Source: UBA4733 sp036734945 (lineage in GTDB: Bacteria > Chloroflexota > UBA4733). From it: a stretch of DNA of 64,000 nucleotides. Both the position numbers and the translations under genes were made by a program. The notes beneath the pieces are model-generated. The model did not search any database and was not told the DNA's origin. It saw only the letters and a program-made list of their open reading frames with translations. The stretch spans positions 24,616 through 88,615 of the forward strand of contig DAIMXP010000011.1 of assembly GCA_036734945.1 (NCBI GenBank), read 5' to 3'. Shown here piece by piece: positions 50,972 to 60,122 of the stretch; the stretch's first letter is position 1, and every line of letters begins with the position of its first letter.

Positions 50972-53900
50972 ATGAAGCACAGCGGCGCCGCCACTTCCGA
51001 TGGGCAAACGACGATGACACCGAATGGTCTGTTGCGTTCCCTGGCTGGCCTGACCCACGATGCCCGGATGCGCCGGATGGTCGAGGTCGGACGCCTGGCT
51101 GCTGTGGATGGCAGTGTGGCGGCGACTTTGGCGGCGCTGGAGCAGCAGGGCTTCTACGAGCGCTCGCTCGCGCTCCAATCGTGCTACGGCAGTCGGGATG
51201 GCGCCCACGTGGTCCGGGCGATGAGCGACCCATCGAGCAGCATTCGCGCGCTTGCCAGCCAGCTCCTGCCGATGGCCTGTGATGACACCCAGGTGGAAGA
51301 GGCGCTGGAGGTCGTCACCCGAGCCTACCGGCGCAGATTGCTGCGGAAGTTGCGGCAACGAGGTCGCCAGATGCCGATCGACGCCTATATTCGCGCGCAG
51401 ATTGCAGCAGATGACCCGCAGGCCGACCGGTTGCTGCCCTTTGCTTCACCGGACCTGGTGCGCGAACACCTGAAGGAGACGCTGGACCGAACGGACAGCC
51501 AGGGCTGGACCGCTCTGGCACGCTGGCATCCGGCGCTCGTGGTCGGCGCCTTGCAACAACGGCTCGCCGCTGCCCCGGAAATTGACTCTCGTTTGCTCTG
51601 GCGGGCCAACGCCGCCCTGATCGGGCTGGCGGTCGCGGCGCCCGACCAGGCGCTGACACTGGCGCACATGCTGCTGCCCCGTACCGCGCTGAGCCGCCTG
51701 CAACTGCAGCCGTTGGCGCGACGACGGCCGCTGGGAACCGTCCGGCTGCTGCTGTCCGTCGCTGCCGAGGGGGAGACCGCCGCCCTCGATTCCATCGGCG
51801 GGAGCCACCACGTCGCCGCGCGCGCTGCACTGCATCTGCGCGACGACGAAATCGTGGCGCTGCTCGACCGTCACGTTCTCTACACGTTCAGCCAGCGCGG
51901 TCATTGGTTCGGACGGCTCCCTCCTCAGCGCCGCCTGGCGGTGTACCGCCTGGCCGGGCGCGGCCTGCGCAACCAAAACGGCGTGCTGCCCGACCACGTC
52001 GTGGCGCTCTTGCCGCGCAGCGAGCGCGAACAGGAGGGGCGTCGTCACCTGGCGCTGGCCACGCTGGCGACGGAGCCGCAGCAGCGCCTGCCCTATGCAG
52101 CGTTCCTGCCCTGGGAGGAGGCGCGGGCGGCACTGGAGCCGTTCCTGCACAACCCGGATGCCAAGCTGCGGGCGCTGGCGCTGCATACCCTCATCGACGC
52201 CACCCGCTACCAGCGGGAGCGCTTGCCAGAGTTGCTGGATCTGCTGGTTGCCCGCCGCCACGAGCAGGATCCGGTGCGCGGGCAGATGCTCGCCGCACTC
52301 GCCGACCTACCGCCAGGCTGTTGGCGACTGGAACAGTTGGCCACCCTCAACCAGATGCTGCACGATGCGCTCGACGCTGCCGACCTCTCCCCGGCGTCAG
52401 CTCAGGCCATGCTCGGACTGCTCGTCAATCTCCTCCCCGGCCAGCCGGACTGGGCGATCCCCTGGCTGGCGACGCTCACGCAAGAGCGGGGCGAGTTGCG
52501 TTTCTACCGGCTGTGGCAGTGGCTCAACGCTGCCGACGTGCAGCGCCTGGCCTCGGCGCTCTTCCCCGTGCTGCAATCCTGGCGGCGCATGGAGCGCGAC
52601 CAGCAACTGCTCACGCTGGCGGCAGGACTCGGCAAGCGCCTGCGGGTCTTCGACGGCCTGGTGGACCTCCTTGCCGATCTGGCCCAGACCACACGCTCGG
52701 CGACTGACGCCAATGAGGCGCTGCAGTTGCTTGCGGCCTACCGCCCGCAGTACCTGGCCACCCTTGTGCCTGCGCTGCTGCGTCAGGATCGCAGCGCCGT
52801 CACCCTGCCGGTCGCTACCGCCTACCTGCATCGGCGCCGTCAAGACTTGCTCACGCCCTTTCTGCTGGGACGCGGGGTGCGCGGGCGTTTCAGCACGGGC
52901 AAGACCGCCTTCGTACCGGCCGTCGACCGCGGCTTCGCCCGCTGGACGCCGCGCCAGCAACAGCGCTTTGCGGAGACGCTGGTGGAGGTGATCCGGGACC
53001 CCGAGCGCGACACGCTGACCATCCTGACCGGCATTCGGCGACTGGCGGCCCTGCCGGCCATCGCGCCGACTGCGCTGATCGAACTCGCCGCTGGCGAAGC
53101 CGCAGCAGTGCTCGAACTGCCGCCGCCCCGCCGGGGCGTGCCGAACGCCCGCCCGGTTCGCCGCCGCACCACGACCCGGCAGGAAGCGGCTCTGCGCGCA
53201 CTGGGCCGGCTGGATGCCGGACAGGGTATTCCAACCTTGCTAGCGGCACTCGAGGACGAACGAGCGCGCGTGGCCATCTACGCCTTGCGGCAGGCGGTGC
53301 TGACTATGCCGGTGCCTCGCGCGCTAGAGATCTTGCGCGCCGCACCGGTCGAGCGGGTGACGGTGGCCAAAGAGGTTGTGCGCCTGTTCGGCGACCTCGC
53401 CACGGACGAGGCCTGGCGCGAACTGCTACGCCTCGATCAAGGCGACCTCCAGCGCGATGTGCGCGTGGCCCTGCTGCGGGCCCTCTGGAGTTTCCCGGAT
53501 CGCCCGGAGACCTGGCCGATCCTGGAGCGCGCCGCCCAGTCGCCCGATGCCGCGCTTGCGATGGCCGCCAGCCGCGTACCGGCCGAGCGACTGCTGCCCT
53601 GGGCGCAGCAGCGGCTTCTCGCGGTACACGTGACGCTGCTGCGGCATGCCGATCCGGCAGTGCGTCAGGCGGCGCTGCTGCGCTGCGTGGACTTGCCCGT
53701 GGCCGACCCCGAGCGCCTGCTGCTGCCACACCTGCTCGCGGCGGTTGCCGCGCCGCTGCCACAGGAAAGGAGCGCAGCGGCGGCAGCCTTGTTCAGTACG
53801 TACACAACGCGTGACCTACCGGCCATCGGTGAGGCGCTGGCAATCCTCCTGCCGAACCGCCGTGCTCTCGAAACGATCCTGGCGGCGCTCCTGGTGAGCG

Positions 53901-54445
53901 GCCAGTTCAGCCGGCGCGAGCACCATGCCGCAGCCCGAACTGTCCTGGCGGCCCTGGCCGGCGACCCCCTGACGGCAACGTCGCGCGTGGAACTGGCGAT
54001 GCAGCAACTCAGCGGCGACGAGCTTGCCGGCTACCTGCAGCAACTTGCCAAGCGGGGCGAATTACACGCCGAGGCACTCATGGCCGCCGTCCACGCGCTC
54101 GGAAACCGCTTTGGAGTCGGCTTCCCTATGGCGCTGGCGATGGCGCGGGTGAGTCGTGCCGGCGGTCTGTCCTGGCGGATACGCTCCATCGTGCTCCGAA
54201 CCCTTCGTCCGGCGCCGGAGAATCGACCGAGCAGCGACGACCTGGCGCGTCTGGAGGCGGCCCTGGCTGCCCAGGCCGACGAGCGCCTGCGGCGCATCGC
54301 ACTGGCAGCCCTCATTGCCCAGAGCAGCGACCATCGGCGCTGGGACGCGGAGCGGTTGGCACGTCTTCGCGTCTTCCGGGCCGACGCCTCCCCGATGGTG
54401 GCAGGCGCCGCGCAGTTCACGCTGCCCGTCGAGGAACTGGAGTAG
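50972..54445 (+). CDS. Large HEAT-repeat protein
   Basis: A 1157-residue all-helical protein. Repeated units of about 35-40 residues, each with a Leu-rich helix pair, run through the whole length, for example SSIRALASQLLPMACDDTQV, DAKLRALALHTLIDATRYQR, EDERARVAIYALRQAVLTMP and QRDVRVALLRALWSFPDRPE. There is no signal peptide, membrane segment or catalytic motif, so this looks like a scaffold or binding solenoid of the PBS-lyase/HEAT type. The start is uncertain: ATG 50972 or ATG 51014 (neither has a strong ribosome site). It stands alone. HEAT solenoids of this size in bacteria include DNA-glycosylase-like and defence proteins, but no such motif is seen. Confidence 0.75.
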   Translation: MKHSGAATSDGQTTMTPNGLLRSLAGLTHDARMRRMVEVGRLAAVDGSVAATLAALEQQGFYERSLALQSCYGSRDGAHVVRAMSDPSSSIRALASQLLPMACDDTQVEEALEVVTRAYRRRLLRKLRQRGRQMPIDAYIRAQIAADDPQADRLLPFASPDLVREHLKETLDRTDSQGWTALARWHPALVVGALQQRLAAAPEIDSRLLWRANAALIGLAVAAPDQALTLAHMLLPRTALSRLQLQPLARRRPLGTVRLLLSVAAEGETAALDSIGGSHHVAARAALHLRDDEIVALLDRHVLYTFSQRGHWFGRLPPQRRLAVYRLAGRGLRNQNGVLPDHVVALLPRSEREQEGRRHLALATLATEPQQRLPYAAFLPWEEARAALEPFLHNPDAKLRALALHTLIDATRYQRERLPELLDLLVARRHEQDPVRGQMLAALADLPPGCWRLEQLATLNQMLHDALDAADLSPASAQAMLGLLVNLLPGQPDWAIPWLATLTQERGELRFYRLWQWLNAADVQRLASALFPVLQSWRRMERDQQLLTLAAGLGKRLRVFDGLVDLLADLAQTTRSATDANEALQLLAAYRPQYLATLVPALLRQDRSAVTLPVATAYLHRRRQDLLTPFLLGRGVRGRFSTGKTAFVPAVDRGFARWTPRQQQRFAETLVEVIRDPERDTLTILTGIRRLAALPAIAPTALIELAAGEAAAVLELPPPRRGVPNARPVRRRTTTRQEAALRALGRLDAGQGIPTLLAALEDERARVAIYALRQAVLTMPVPRALEILRAAPVERVTVAKEVVRLFGDLATDEAWRELLRLDQGDLQRDVRVALLRALWSFPDRPETWPILERAAQSPDAALAMAASRVPAERLLPWAQQRLLAVHVTLLRHADPAVRQAALLRCVDLPVADPERLLLPHLLAAVAAPLPQERSAAAAALFSTYTTRDLPAIGEALAILLPNRRALETILAALLVSGQFSRREHHAAARTVLAALAGDPLTATSRVELAMQQLSGDELAGYLQQLAKRGELHAEALMAAVHALGNRFGVGFPMALAMARVSRAGGLSWRIRSIVLRTLRPAPENRPSSDDLARLEAALAAQADERLRRIALAALIAQSSDHRRWDAERLARLRVFRADASPMVAGAAQFTLPVEELE

Positions 54446-54536
54446 CGAGCGGTACTGCGCCACCAGGGCCGGCGGAGGCTTGACGTGGTGCGGCTTGATC
54501 ACCACGGAGCGCGACCTGGGCCAGCGTGTACACCAA

Positions 54537-55547
54537 CTACTGGGAGGTGAGGGCCGCGCGCAGCTGGTCTCGCCAATCCGGTGCGGCGGTGTGCTGGAGG
54601 AACTTCGCATACTGGTTGCAGTCGGCCAGCGCCTGGTCGCCCGGCACGCCGGCCTGGACGCGACCGGAGACGTACGACGTGACATCGGCCAGGTGATAGA
54701 GCGCCAGAAAGTCCGGCAGCAACTCCCATTCAGCGGCCCCGAGCGGTCGGTGTTGCGCGTAGGCTCGCACCATCCCCGCCGCCCGCACTGGACTGAAGCT
54801 GCGCGTTTCCTGATCGGTTCCCCACACGTCGACCAGTACGGCGACATCGGCGAGCAGGTACGTCTCGTGGGCGTCGTCGAAGTCGAGCAGCGCCACGATC
54901 TGCCCGGCCTCGTCGCAGAGCAGGTTGCCGACGTGGGCATCGTGGTGGACCACGCCTCGTGGCAGCATCGCCTCGTGCGGCGCCAGCCGGGCGGCAAACG
55001 CGGCAGCGAACTGCTCCACCTGTGCAGCGAAGCTGACCAGCGCCGGTTCGTCAGACGCCGATGGCCTTTCCCGCAGCCACGATTGGAATTGCGCCAGGCG
55101 GTAGCGCGAATCCATGCGCGAACGCGGCTGGGGTAGCCACAGTCCGTTGGTCACCGCATGCAGACGTGCGATCACGCCCGCCACCTGGTCCACCATCCCT
55201 GGCGCATCGCAGGCCGGATGGCGCCCGGTGACGAAGCTGAAGAGGGCTGCCGGCCTGCCGCCGAGCGTACACGCTAGCCCGCCGTCCACTCGCTCGACCA
55301 ACCGGGCGGTTGGGAAGTCCTTGGCGCTCAGGAAGCGCAGCAGCGCCAGCTCCCAGGGTACCTCATCCGGTGGCGTGGCATCGTAGCGGCGCAGCACGAG
55401 CCGTTCGCCGTCCGCCGCGATCAGCAGGTTGCGGTTCTCCGAACCTTCCGGCATGGCTGCCACGGCCAGATCGCGCGGGTTGCGACCGTAGTCGGCGAGG
55501 AGCGTGCGCACCTCTGTTGTCGACCAGTCCCCTGTTTCGGCGTCCAA
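54537..55547 (-). CDS. Aminoglycoside phosphotransferase-fold (APH) kinase
   Basis: ATG 55547 starts a 336-residue kinase-like protein. ENRNLLIAADGERLVLRRYD contains the ATP-binding Arg/Lys region, GVVHHDAHVGNLLCDEAGQ is the Brenner motif (catalytic HxDxxxxN form) and IVALLDFDDAHETYLLADVA the metal-binding Asp. A hydrophobic C-terminal lobe follows. The APH superfamily phosphorylates antibiotics, sugars, choline or homoserine-type substrates; the neighbours do not narrow this. Fully intact. Confidence 0.85.
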   Translation of the reverse strand: MDAETGDWSTTEVRTLLADYGRNPRDLAVAAMPEGSENRNLLIAADGERLVLRRYDATPPDEVPWELALLRFLSAKDFPTARLVERVDGGLACTLGGRPAALFSFVTGRHPACDAPGMVDQVAGVIARLHAVTNGLWLPQPRSRMDSRYRLAQFQSWLRERPSASDEPALVSFAAQVEQFAAAFAARLAPHEAMLPRGVVHHDAHVGNLLCDEAGQIVALLDFDDAHETYLLADVAVLVDVWGTDQETRSFSPVRAAGMVRAYAQHRPLGAAEWELLPDFLALYHLADVTSYVSGRVQAGVPGDQALADCNQYAKFLQHTAAPDWRDQLRAALTSQ

Positions 55548-55569
55548 GGCTGATTACCCGATCCGCCAG

Positions 55570-55893
55570 TCACCAATGATGGTAACAGTCCCTGGCTGGA
55601 AGGTCGCCTGCCAGCGCCGCAAGAATATCGGAAACAACCGACCGTATGGTCGCGAGCCTGCTGTTGCGCAAGGCCAGAACGACTACGGCAAGGCGAAGAG
55701 CGGGCACATTCTGTTGGTACGGTATGCTCCGGTCGATCGTCAGGAAAACCGCAAAGCCGGTGGAAACGGCCAGGCCGAGCAGAGCGCCGTTCTTGATCCC
55801 GTTCCAACCCATCTCGCGCACGGTCGAGGTGTCGTGACCAACGAGCTCACGCTTCAGTTGTCGGGGCATATCCTCGTCCAGCAGCACTTTCAC
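55570..55893 (-). CDS. DUF5615 PIN-like toxin
   Basis: A 107-residue protein that begins MKVLLDEDMPRQLKRELVGH, the hallmark start of DUF5615 proteins with the catalytic Asp cluster of the PIN-like RNase fold. A later Asp lies in FAVFLTIDRSIPYQQN, and the remaining helix-strand pattern fits. Its start overlaps the stop of the DUF433 gene by four bases, the standard order for this pair, in which DUF433 is the antitoxin. It is presumably a ribonuclease toxin released under stress. Confidence 0.85.
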   Translation of the reverse strand: MKVLLDEDMPRQLKRELVGHDTSTVREMGWNGIKNGALLGLAVSTGFAVFLTIDRSIPYQQNVPALRLAVVVLALRNSRLATIRSVVSDILAALAGDLPARDCYHHW

Positions 55894-56111
55894 GCGGACA
55901 AGAGGGCCTGCCGCATGATCGCCACAGCCGCCTCAGCTTGATCACGGCTGACCGTGGGGTATTGATCCAGGAAGAGTTCCAGTCCGTCGCCACCCTCCAG
56001 GTAATCAACCAGGATCTGGACCGGTACGCGGGTACCGGCAAAGACAGGATCGCCGCCATGAATATCCGGATCACGTGATACGACGCGGTGTTCGTCTGCT
56101 TTAGTGCTCAC
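55890..56111 (-). CDS. DUF433 antitoxin
   Basis: A 73-residue protein, HRVVSRDPDIHGGDPVFAGT, RVPVQILVDYLEGGDGLELF, then YPTVSRDQAEAAVAIMRQAL. The IxGGxPVxxGTRxPV core is the diagnostic DUF433 helix-turn-helix motif. It precedes and overlaps the DUF5615 toxin gene, and should bind both the promoter and the toxin. This is the most complete toxin-antitoxin operon in the window. Confidence 0.9.
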   Translation of the reverse strand: MSTKADEHRVVSRDPDIHGGDPVFAGTRVPVQILVDYLEGGDGLELFLDQYPTVSRDQAEAAVAIMRQALLSA

Positions 56112-56436
56112 AACCCGTCACCTCCTCGGGGCAAGGCGCCTACCGAGTATTTCAAACCGCTCACTTGCTGCTGTCTGCCTACCTCCTAGCCTACCAGCGA
56201 GGTCCCTTCGGATCCTCCGGCGTAGCTCAGAGCAGGCAGCCATATGCTGCCACACCGAGCAGAGGGATGGCGGTATCATCTGGAACTCGCTCCCCAAGAA
56301 TCTGTTTCGATGAAGGCCACGCACCGCCTCTGGCGAGTCCGAAGCCTCTACAGATTACAGGCAGCGTATAGTGGTGCGGTTCGACCAGTACCTGCAGCCA
56401 GTGCCGGGGTAGCTGAACAGTTGGAGAGGATGGGGT
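56112..56436. other. Gap of 325 bases between divergent genes
   Basis: No gene is supported. GGCAGC-CATAT-GCTGCC at 56235-56251 is a perfect six-base inverted repeat with a five-base centre, which could be an operator for either the antitoxin gene or the ABC exporter on the right. The rest has no feature I recognise. Confidence 0.4.
56235..56251. promoter_or_regulatory. Palindrome, possible operator
   Basis: GGCAGC and GCTGCC separated by CATAT. It lies 124 bases upstream of the DUF433 gene and about 186 before the ABC gene, in the only intergenic space they share. The binder is unknown. Confidence 0.3.
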
Positions 56437-58386
56437 GTGGCGAACGCAGGAGAGCGACCGCCAGCGGAATCGCCGCAACCAGGTACGCTGTCCCGGGCGC
56501 TGACCCAGGCGCGGCAGGCGCTGGGCGTGCTCGGCGGGACGCCGCGGGCGTTGCGGCTGGTCTGGCAGGCGCATCCTGGCTACAGCGTCGCCCTGGTCGT
56601 CGTGAACGTGGTGCGCGGGCTGCTGCCGCTGGCGCAACTCTGGCTGACCAGGCTGGTAGTAGACGCCGTGGTTCTGGGGCTGCGCCAACGCTCCGTCGCG
56701 ACGGTCACGCCGCTGGCGCTGCACCTCGCGCCGTCCCTGGCACTGCTCATCCTACTCTGGTCCCTGATCGCCCTGGCTAGCCAGGCCTTGCAGCCGCTCT
56801 CCACCTATATCCAGACCGAGCTGGGGGAGCTGCTCACCGAGGCGATCACCGTGCGCCTGCTGCGCAAGGCGAATAGCCTGCTGGACATCAGCCTTTTCGA
56901 GAGCCCGCGTTTCCACGACCTGGTGCTGCGCGCCTGGAATGAGGCTGGCTTCCGTCCACTGAACATGCTCCAGGCCTTTTCCTTCCTGCTGCAGTCCACC
57001 ATCTCTTTCGTCTCGACCTTCGCGCTCCTCCTCGCCTTCCAGCCCCTCCTCGCCGTGGGGCTGGTCGTGCTCCTCCTGCCGAACCTGATCTTGCAGTTCC
57101 GCCAGGGGCAGCAGGGCTTTCAGCTCGCCAACTGGCAGACGCGCGGCGTGCGTCGCATGCGCTACTTCTCCACGCTGGCGACCGACACGAGCGCCGCCAA
57201 GGAGCTGCGCCTCTTCGGCCTGGGCGACTTCTTCCTGCAAGGGTATCAGGAGCGCTTCCGCACCTTCTACCGCGAGCGCCATCACCTGCGCCTGGGGCAG
57301 CTTGGCTGGAGCGTGCTGCCGGCATTCCTCTCCACCCTGGGAGCGGCCGCCGCCTACGGCTACACGGTACTGGCCACGCTGGCCGGGCGCCTGAGCCTCG
57401 GTAGCCTGACGCTCTACGTCGGTGCGGTGGGGCAGGTTCAGAGCTCGCTCGGTGGACTGATCTGGCAGGTGGCTTCGCTCTACGAGAGCAACCTGTTCGT
57501 CAGTCACCTCTTCGAGTTCCTGGACTTGCCGCCGACGCTCGTGCCGCTGCCGCCGGGGCAGGCCCAAGCGGCGCCGCGACCGCTGCGCCAGGGCATCGAG
57601 TTCCGCCAGGTCGCCTTCCACTATCCCGGTAGCGAGCGTCCGGTGCTGCGCGACATCAGCTTCACCATCCGGCCGGGCGAGACGGTGGCGTTGGTGGGCG
57701 AGAACGGCGCCGGCAAGACGACGTTGGTCAAGCTGCTCACCCGCCTCTACGACCCAACGGCAGGGGAGATTCTGCTCGACGGTGTGGACTTGCGCGCGTA
57801 CGACCTCGCGGATTGGCGCGAGCAGATCGCCGTGATCTTCCAGGATTTCGTCCACTACCACCTGACGGCGCGAGAAAACATCGGTCTGGGGCGGGTGGAG
57901 CGGCTGGGTGACCAGGCGGCGGTGGAGCAGGCGGCGGAGCGCGGCGGGGCAGCGCCGGTGATTGCCCGGCTGGCCGCAGGGCTGGAGACGACCTTGGGGG
58001 GCTGGAGTACCGGCCAGGACGAGGGCGCCGAGCTCTCCGGCGGCGAATGGCAGAAGGTAGCCCTTGCTCGCGCCTTCATGCGCAGCGGTGACGGCACACT
58101 CCGTGGCGACTCATTACCGCTGTCCGCGCAACTGCTCGTGTTGGACGAACCGACGGCGGCGCTGGATGTGCAGGCGGAGGAAGAGGTCTACCGGCGCTTT
58201 CACGAGCTCACCCGGGATCGGGCAACGCTGCTCATATCCCATCGATTCGCCACGGTGAAGCTGGCCGACACCATCCTGATGCTGGACGATGGCCACATTA
58301 TCGAACGGGGTTCACACGTGCAGTTGCTAGCGCAGAATGGAACCTACGCCCGCCTCTATCGATTGCAAGCCGACCGCTACCAGTAG
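56437..58386 (+). CDS. ABC exporter half-transporter
   Basis: GTG 56437 is preceded by GGAGAGGATGGGG. The 649-residue protein has a six-helix membrane domain (residues 40-350) and an ATPase: Walker A GENGAGKTT near 428, Q-loop FQDFVHYHLTARENIG, signature ELSGGEWQKVALARAF (SGGEW instead of SGGQ), Walker B LLVLDEPTAALD and LLISHRFAT. An insert between the Q-loop and the signature is typical of this subgroup. Probably homodimeric or pairing with one of the other single exporters. It resembles the two genes at 60848-63942 in signature style, so the three belong to one subfamily. Confidence 0.85.
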   Translation: MANAGERPPAESPQPGTLSRALTQARQALGVLGGTPRALRLVWQAHPGYSVALVVVNVVRGLLPLAQLWLTRLVVDAVVLGLRQRSVATVTPLALHLAPSLALLILLWSLIALASQALQPLSTYIQTELGELLTEAITVRLLRKANSLLDISLFESPRFHDLVLRAWNEAGFRPLNMLQAFSFLLQSTISFVSTFALLLAFQPLLAVGLVVLLLPNLILQFRQGQQGFQLANWQTRGVRRMRYFSTLATDTSAAKELRLFGLGDFFLQGYQERFRTFYRERHHLRLGQLGWSVLPAFLSTLGAAAAYGYTVLATLAGRLSLGSLTLYVGAVGQVQSSLGGLIWQVASLYESNLFVSHLFEFLDLPPTLVPLPPGQAQAAPRPLRQGIEFRQVAFHYPGSERPVLRDISFTIRPGETVALVGENGAGKTTLVKLLTRLYDPTAGEILLDGVDLRAYDLADWREQIAVIFQDFVHYHLTARENIGLGRVERLGDQAAVEQAAERGGAAPVIARLAAGLETTLGGWSTGQDEGAELSGGEWQKVALARAFMRSGDGTLRGDSLPLSAQLLVLDEPTAALDVQAEEEVYRRFHELTRDRATLLISHRFATVKLADTILMLDDGHIIERGSHVQLLAQNGTYARLYRLQADRYQ

Positions 58387-58539
58387 CACTCGCGCTCATT
58401 CCACCAAACTGGTCATCGAGCCGGTGCAACCCTGCCGACCCGCGGTCACGCCCGCGCTACGTGCGACGATCTCCGGCCCACTCCCGACGCGCCACAGATC
58501 GGCCGTCCATAACAAAGGGGTGATTGGCGGGAGCGCCGC

Positions 58540-59148
58540 CTAGAATGGCCCGAGGCCCGCGGACCGCAGGACAGCCGCGACGCAATTGTCCTTGCCTGCA
58601 GCCAGGAGGTCGGCTGGTGTCCGCCCCGCCAGCCGCTCGTTCGGTTCGACCATGAAGAAGTGCAGCGTCTCCGGGTCCATCTCTATCTCGCGCGCGGCGC
58701 GGATGACTACCGCAAGGCCGGGCACGAGTGTCCCGGCACCGGTGAACTGCCACGCCGGGTAGAGGCTTGCGCGTCGGTTCTGCGGGAGCACCGCCACCAG
58801 GCGCCCTGCCTTGACGAGCTGGTGGAGTCGCTGGCGGGAGACGCCCAGCCCTCTTTGGACAAGCGATGCCGGCAGGCACTCTGCCATGAGGCGGGCACGA
58901 TCTTCGAGGACGCGGGCGACGTTGCGCGCGCGCGCCTGGGTCAGCGCCCGCTGCGTTCCCTCGGGATCTTCCCCCTCGCCGGTGGACGCGGCAGGATCCG
59001 CCGGCAGGTGTGCGAGTTCATCCCGGGCACGTTGCAGTGCAGCGAGCGGCTTCTCCACAACGAGCTGCGCAAAGGCGTCGAGAAGTTCATGGCGGCGCGC
59101 ACGCTCCTCTGGAGGAAAGGTGGCTAGTTTGGCTTCGGCTGTTGCCAT
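58540..59148 (-). CDS. Antitoxin-like regulator with Xre/MbcA/ParS-type C-terminus
   Basis: ATG 59148, with GGAGG ten bases upstream, gives 202 residues. The middle (LPASLVQRGLGVSRQRLHQL) is a helix-turn-helix resembling an excisionase-like DNA reader, and LHFFMVEPNERLAGRTPADL is the domain seen in antitoxins that bind RES-type toxins. No RES toxin gene is next to it. It may be an orphan antitoxin or an ordinary regulator. Its N-terminal 70 residues are charged and helical. Confidence 0.6.
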   Translation of the reverse strand: MATAEAKLATFPPEERARRHELLDAFAQLVVEKPLAALQRARDELAHLPADPAASTGEGEDPEGTQRALTQARARNVARVLEDRARLMAECLPASLVQRGLGVSRQRLHQLVKAGRLVAVLPQNRRASLYPAWQFTGAGTLVPGLAVVIRAAREIEMDPETLHFFMVEPNERLAGRTPADLLAAGKDNCVAAVLRSAGLGPF

Positions 59149-59274
59149 CTTGCGCGATCCTCCCAACAAGGACTGTACGGGCTTCCGTCAAGTTTGTCAA
59201 GGGAATACCCAACAGCCCAACGCAGTCATTCCTCCTCCGAGGTCCCCGTGTCTGTCGTACCGTCCTTGGATGTG

Positions 59275-59574
59275 TCAGGTGGTGGATATACGTGTACGCC
59301 AATACCCGGGCCGGCGGCTTTGATGCGCAACCGCCACGATGACGAGTTGATCGGCGTGCAACTGATGAACAATATTAAACGGGAAACGCCGCATGGGTAG
59401 ACGGCGGGTCTGGTAGTGCCAGGGTGCTCCTATTTCTGGATTCGCAGCCAGTAGCGCCAGATTTCGCTCGACTTCCGCAATGAAGTCTCTTCCTAATCCA
59501 GAAGCTTGGCGTTCATAGAAATCCGCCGCCGCCAGGAACTCGTCCCGGGCAGCGGGTAGGAAGTGAACCGGCAT
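59275..59574 (-). CDS. RelE/ParE-type toxin
   Basis: ATG 59574 starts a 99-residue protein: VHFLPAARDEFLAAADFYER, then IAEVERNLALLAANPEIGAP, RLPMRRFPFNIVHQLHADQL and VIVAVAHQSRRPGYWRTR. This is the beta-alpha-alpha-beta fold of ParE/RelE toxins, ending in the conserved strand with Ala-His and basic residues. Its ATG shares a base with the stop of the antitoxin gene (TGATG). It would target gyrase or mRNA; which is not decidable by eye. Confidence 0.85.
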   Translation of the reverse strand: MPVHFLPAARDEFLAAADFYERQASGLGRDFIAEVERNLALLAANPEIGAPWHYQTRRLPMRRFPFNIVHQLHADQLVIVAVAHQSRRPGYWRTRISTT

Positions 59575-59804
59575 CACTGGAGCAGAGCGTGCGCTTCGCT
59601 GAGCACCTCCGCGGCCGGGATGGCCTGGACTTGGCCAGACTGCAGTTCTGCCACGCGGCGCTGCACTTCTTCCGTCCACGCTTGTTCATGTTCGGCCTCT
59701 TCATCCAAGCTGGCGATGAGGCGCGCCGCCAAGCGGGCTCGATCCGGCGCGGGCAGTTGTAACGCTTCGGCTTCTACTTGTTCCGCGCTTGCCGCCACGT
59801 TCAT
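59574..59804 (-). CDS. Addiction-module antitoxin (ParE/RelE partner)
   Basis: ATG 59804 has AGGAG seven bases upstream. The 76-residue protein, VEAEALQLPAPDRARLAARL, then IASLDEEAEHEQAWTEEVQR and RVAELQSGQVQAIPAAEVL, is the classic helical addiction-module antitoxin of the TIGR02574 type. A TATACT box at about 59846-59841 (minus strand), some 40 bases before the start, may be its -10 promoter element. Confidence 0.85.
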   Translation of the reverse strand: MNVAASAEQVEAEALQLPAPDRARLAARLIASLDEEAEHEQAWTEEVQRRVAELQSGQVQAIPAAEVLSEAHALLQ

Positions 59805-60122
59805 GGGAAGGCTCCTCGCACAAGACAAATGATGCAGCACAGTATAGCGCTTTGCCTTCACGGCGGTGTTCCGGTGCTGGAGGCAGTACCATGTAAGCCC
59901 TTGCCAGGGTAGGTCGCCGCATCGGAAGTGCGTGGAGAACATGGTGGTGGCGGATTCCCGGTTCTATGGTCCCTGCCCGACGGACACTGCTGTTGCACGA
60001 ATGTTCTGTAGATGCTGGCCGCTGGCACGCGTGGGATATCTTGGCACGCGCCTCGTACGTTACGGCGAAGTCGCCGTCAGGTGCTGAGACCTCCGGTGGT
60101 CGCGACGAATGGGAGGAACGCC
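59805..60122. other. Gap of 318 bases between divergent genes
   Basis: No convincing gene. It contains the candidate TATACT -10 box for the antitoxin at 59841-59846 and probably the promoter of the lipoprotein gene. GGGAGGAACGCC (60111-60122) is the ribosome site of that lipoprotein. I see no repeats. Confidence 0.4.
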
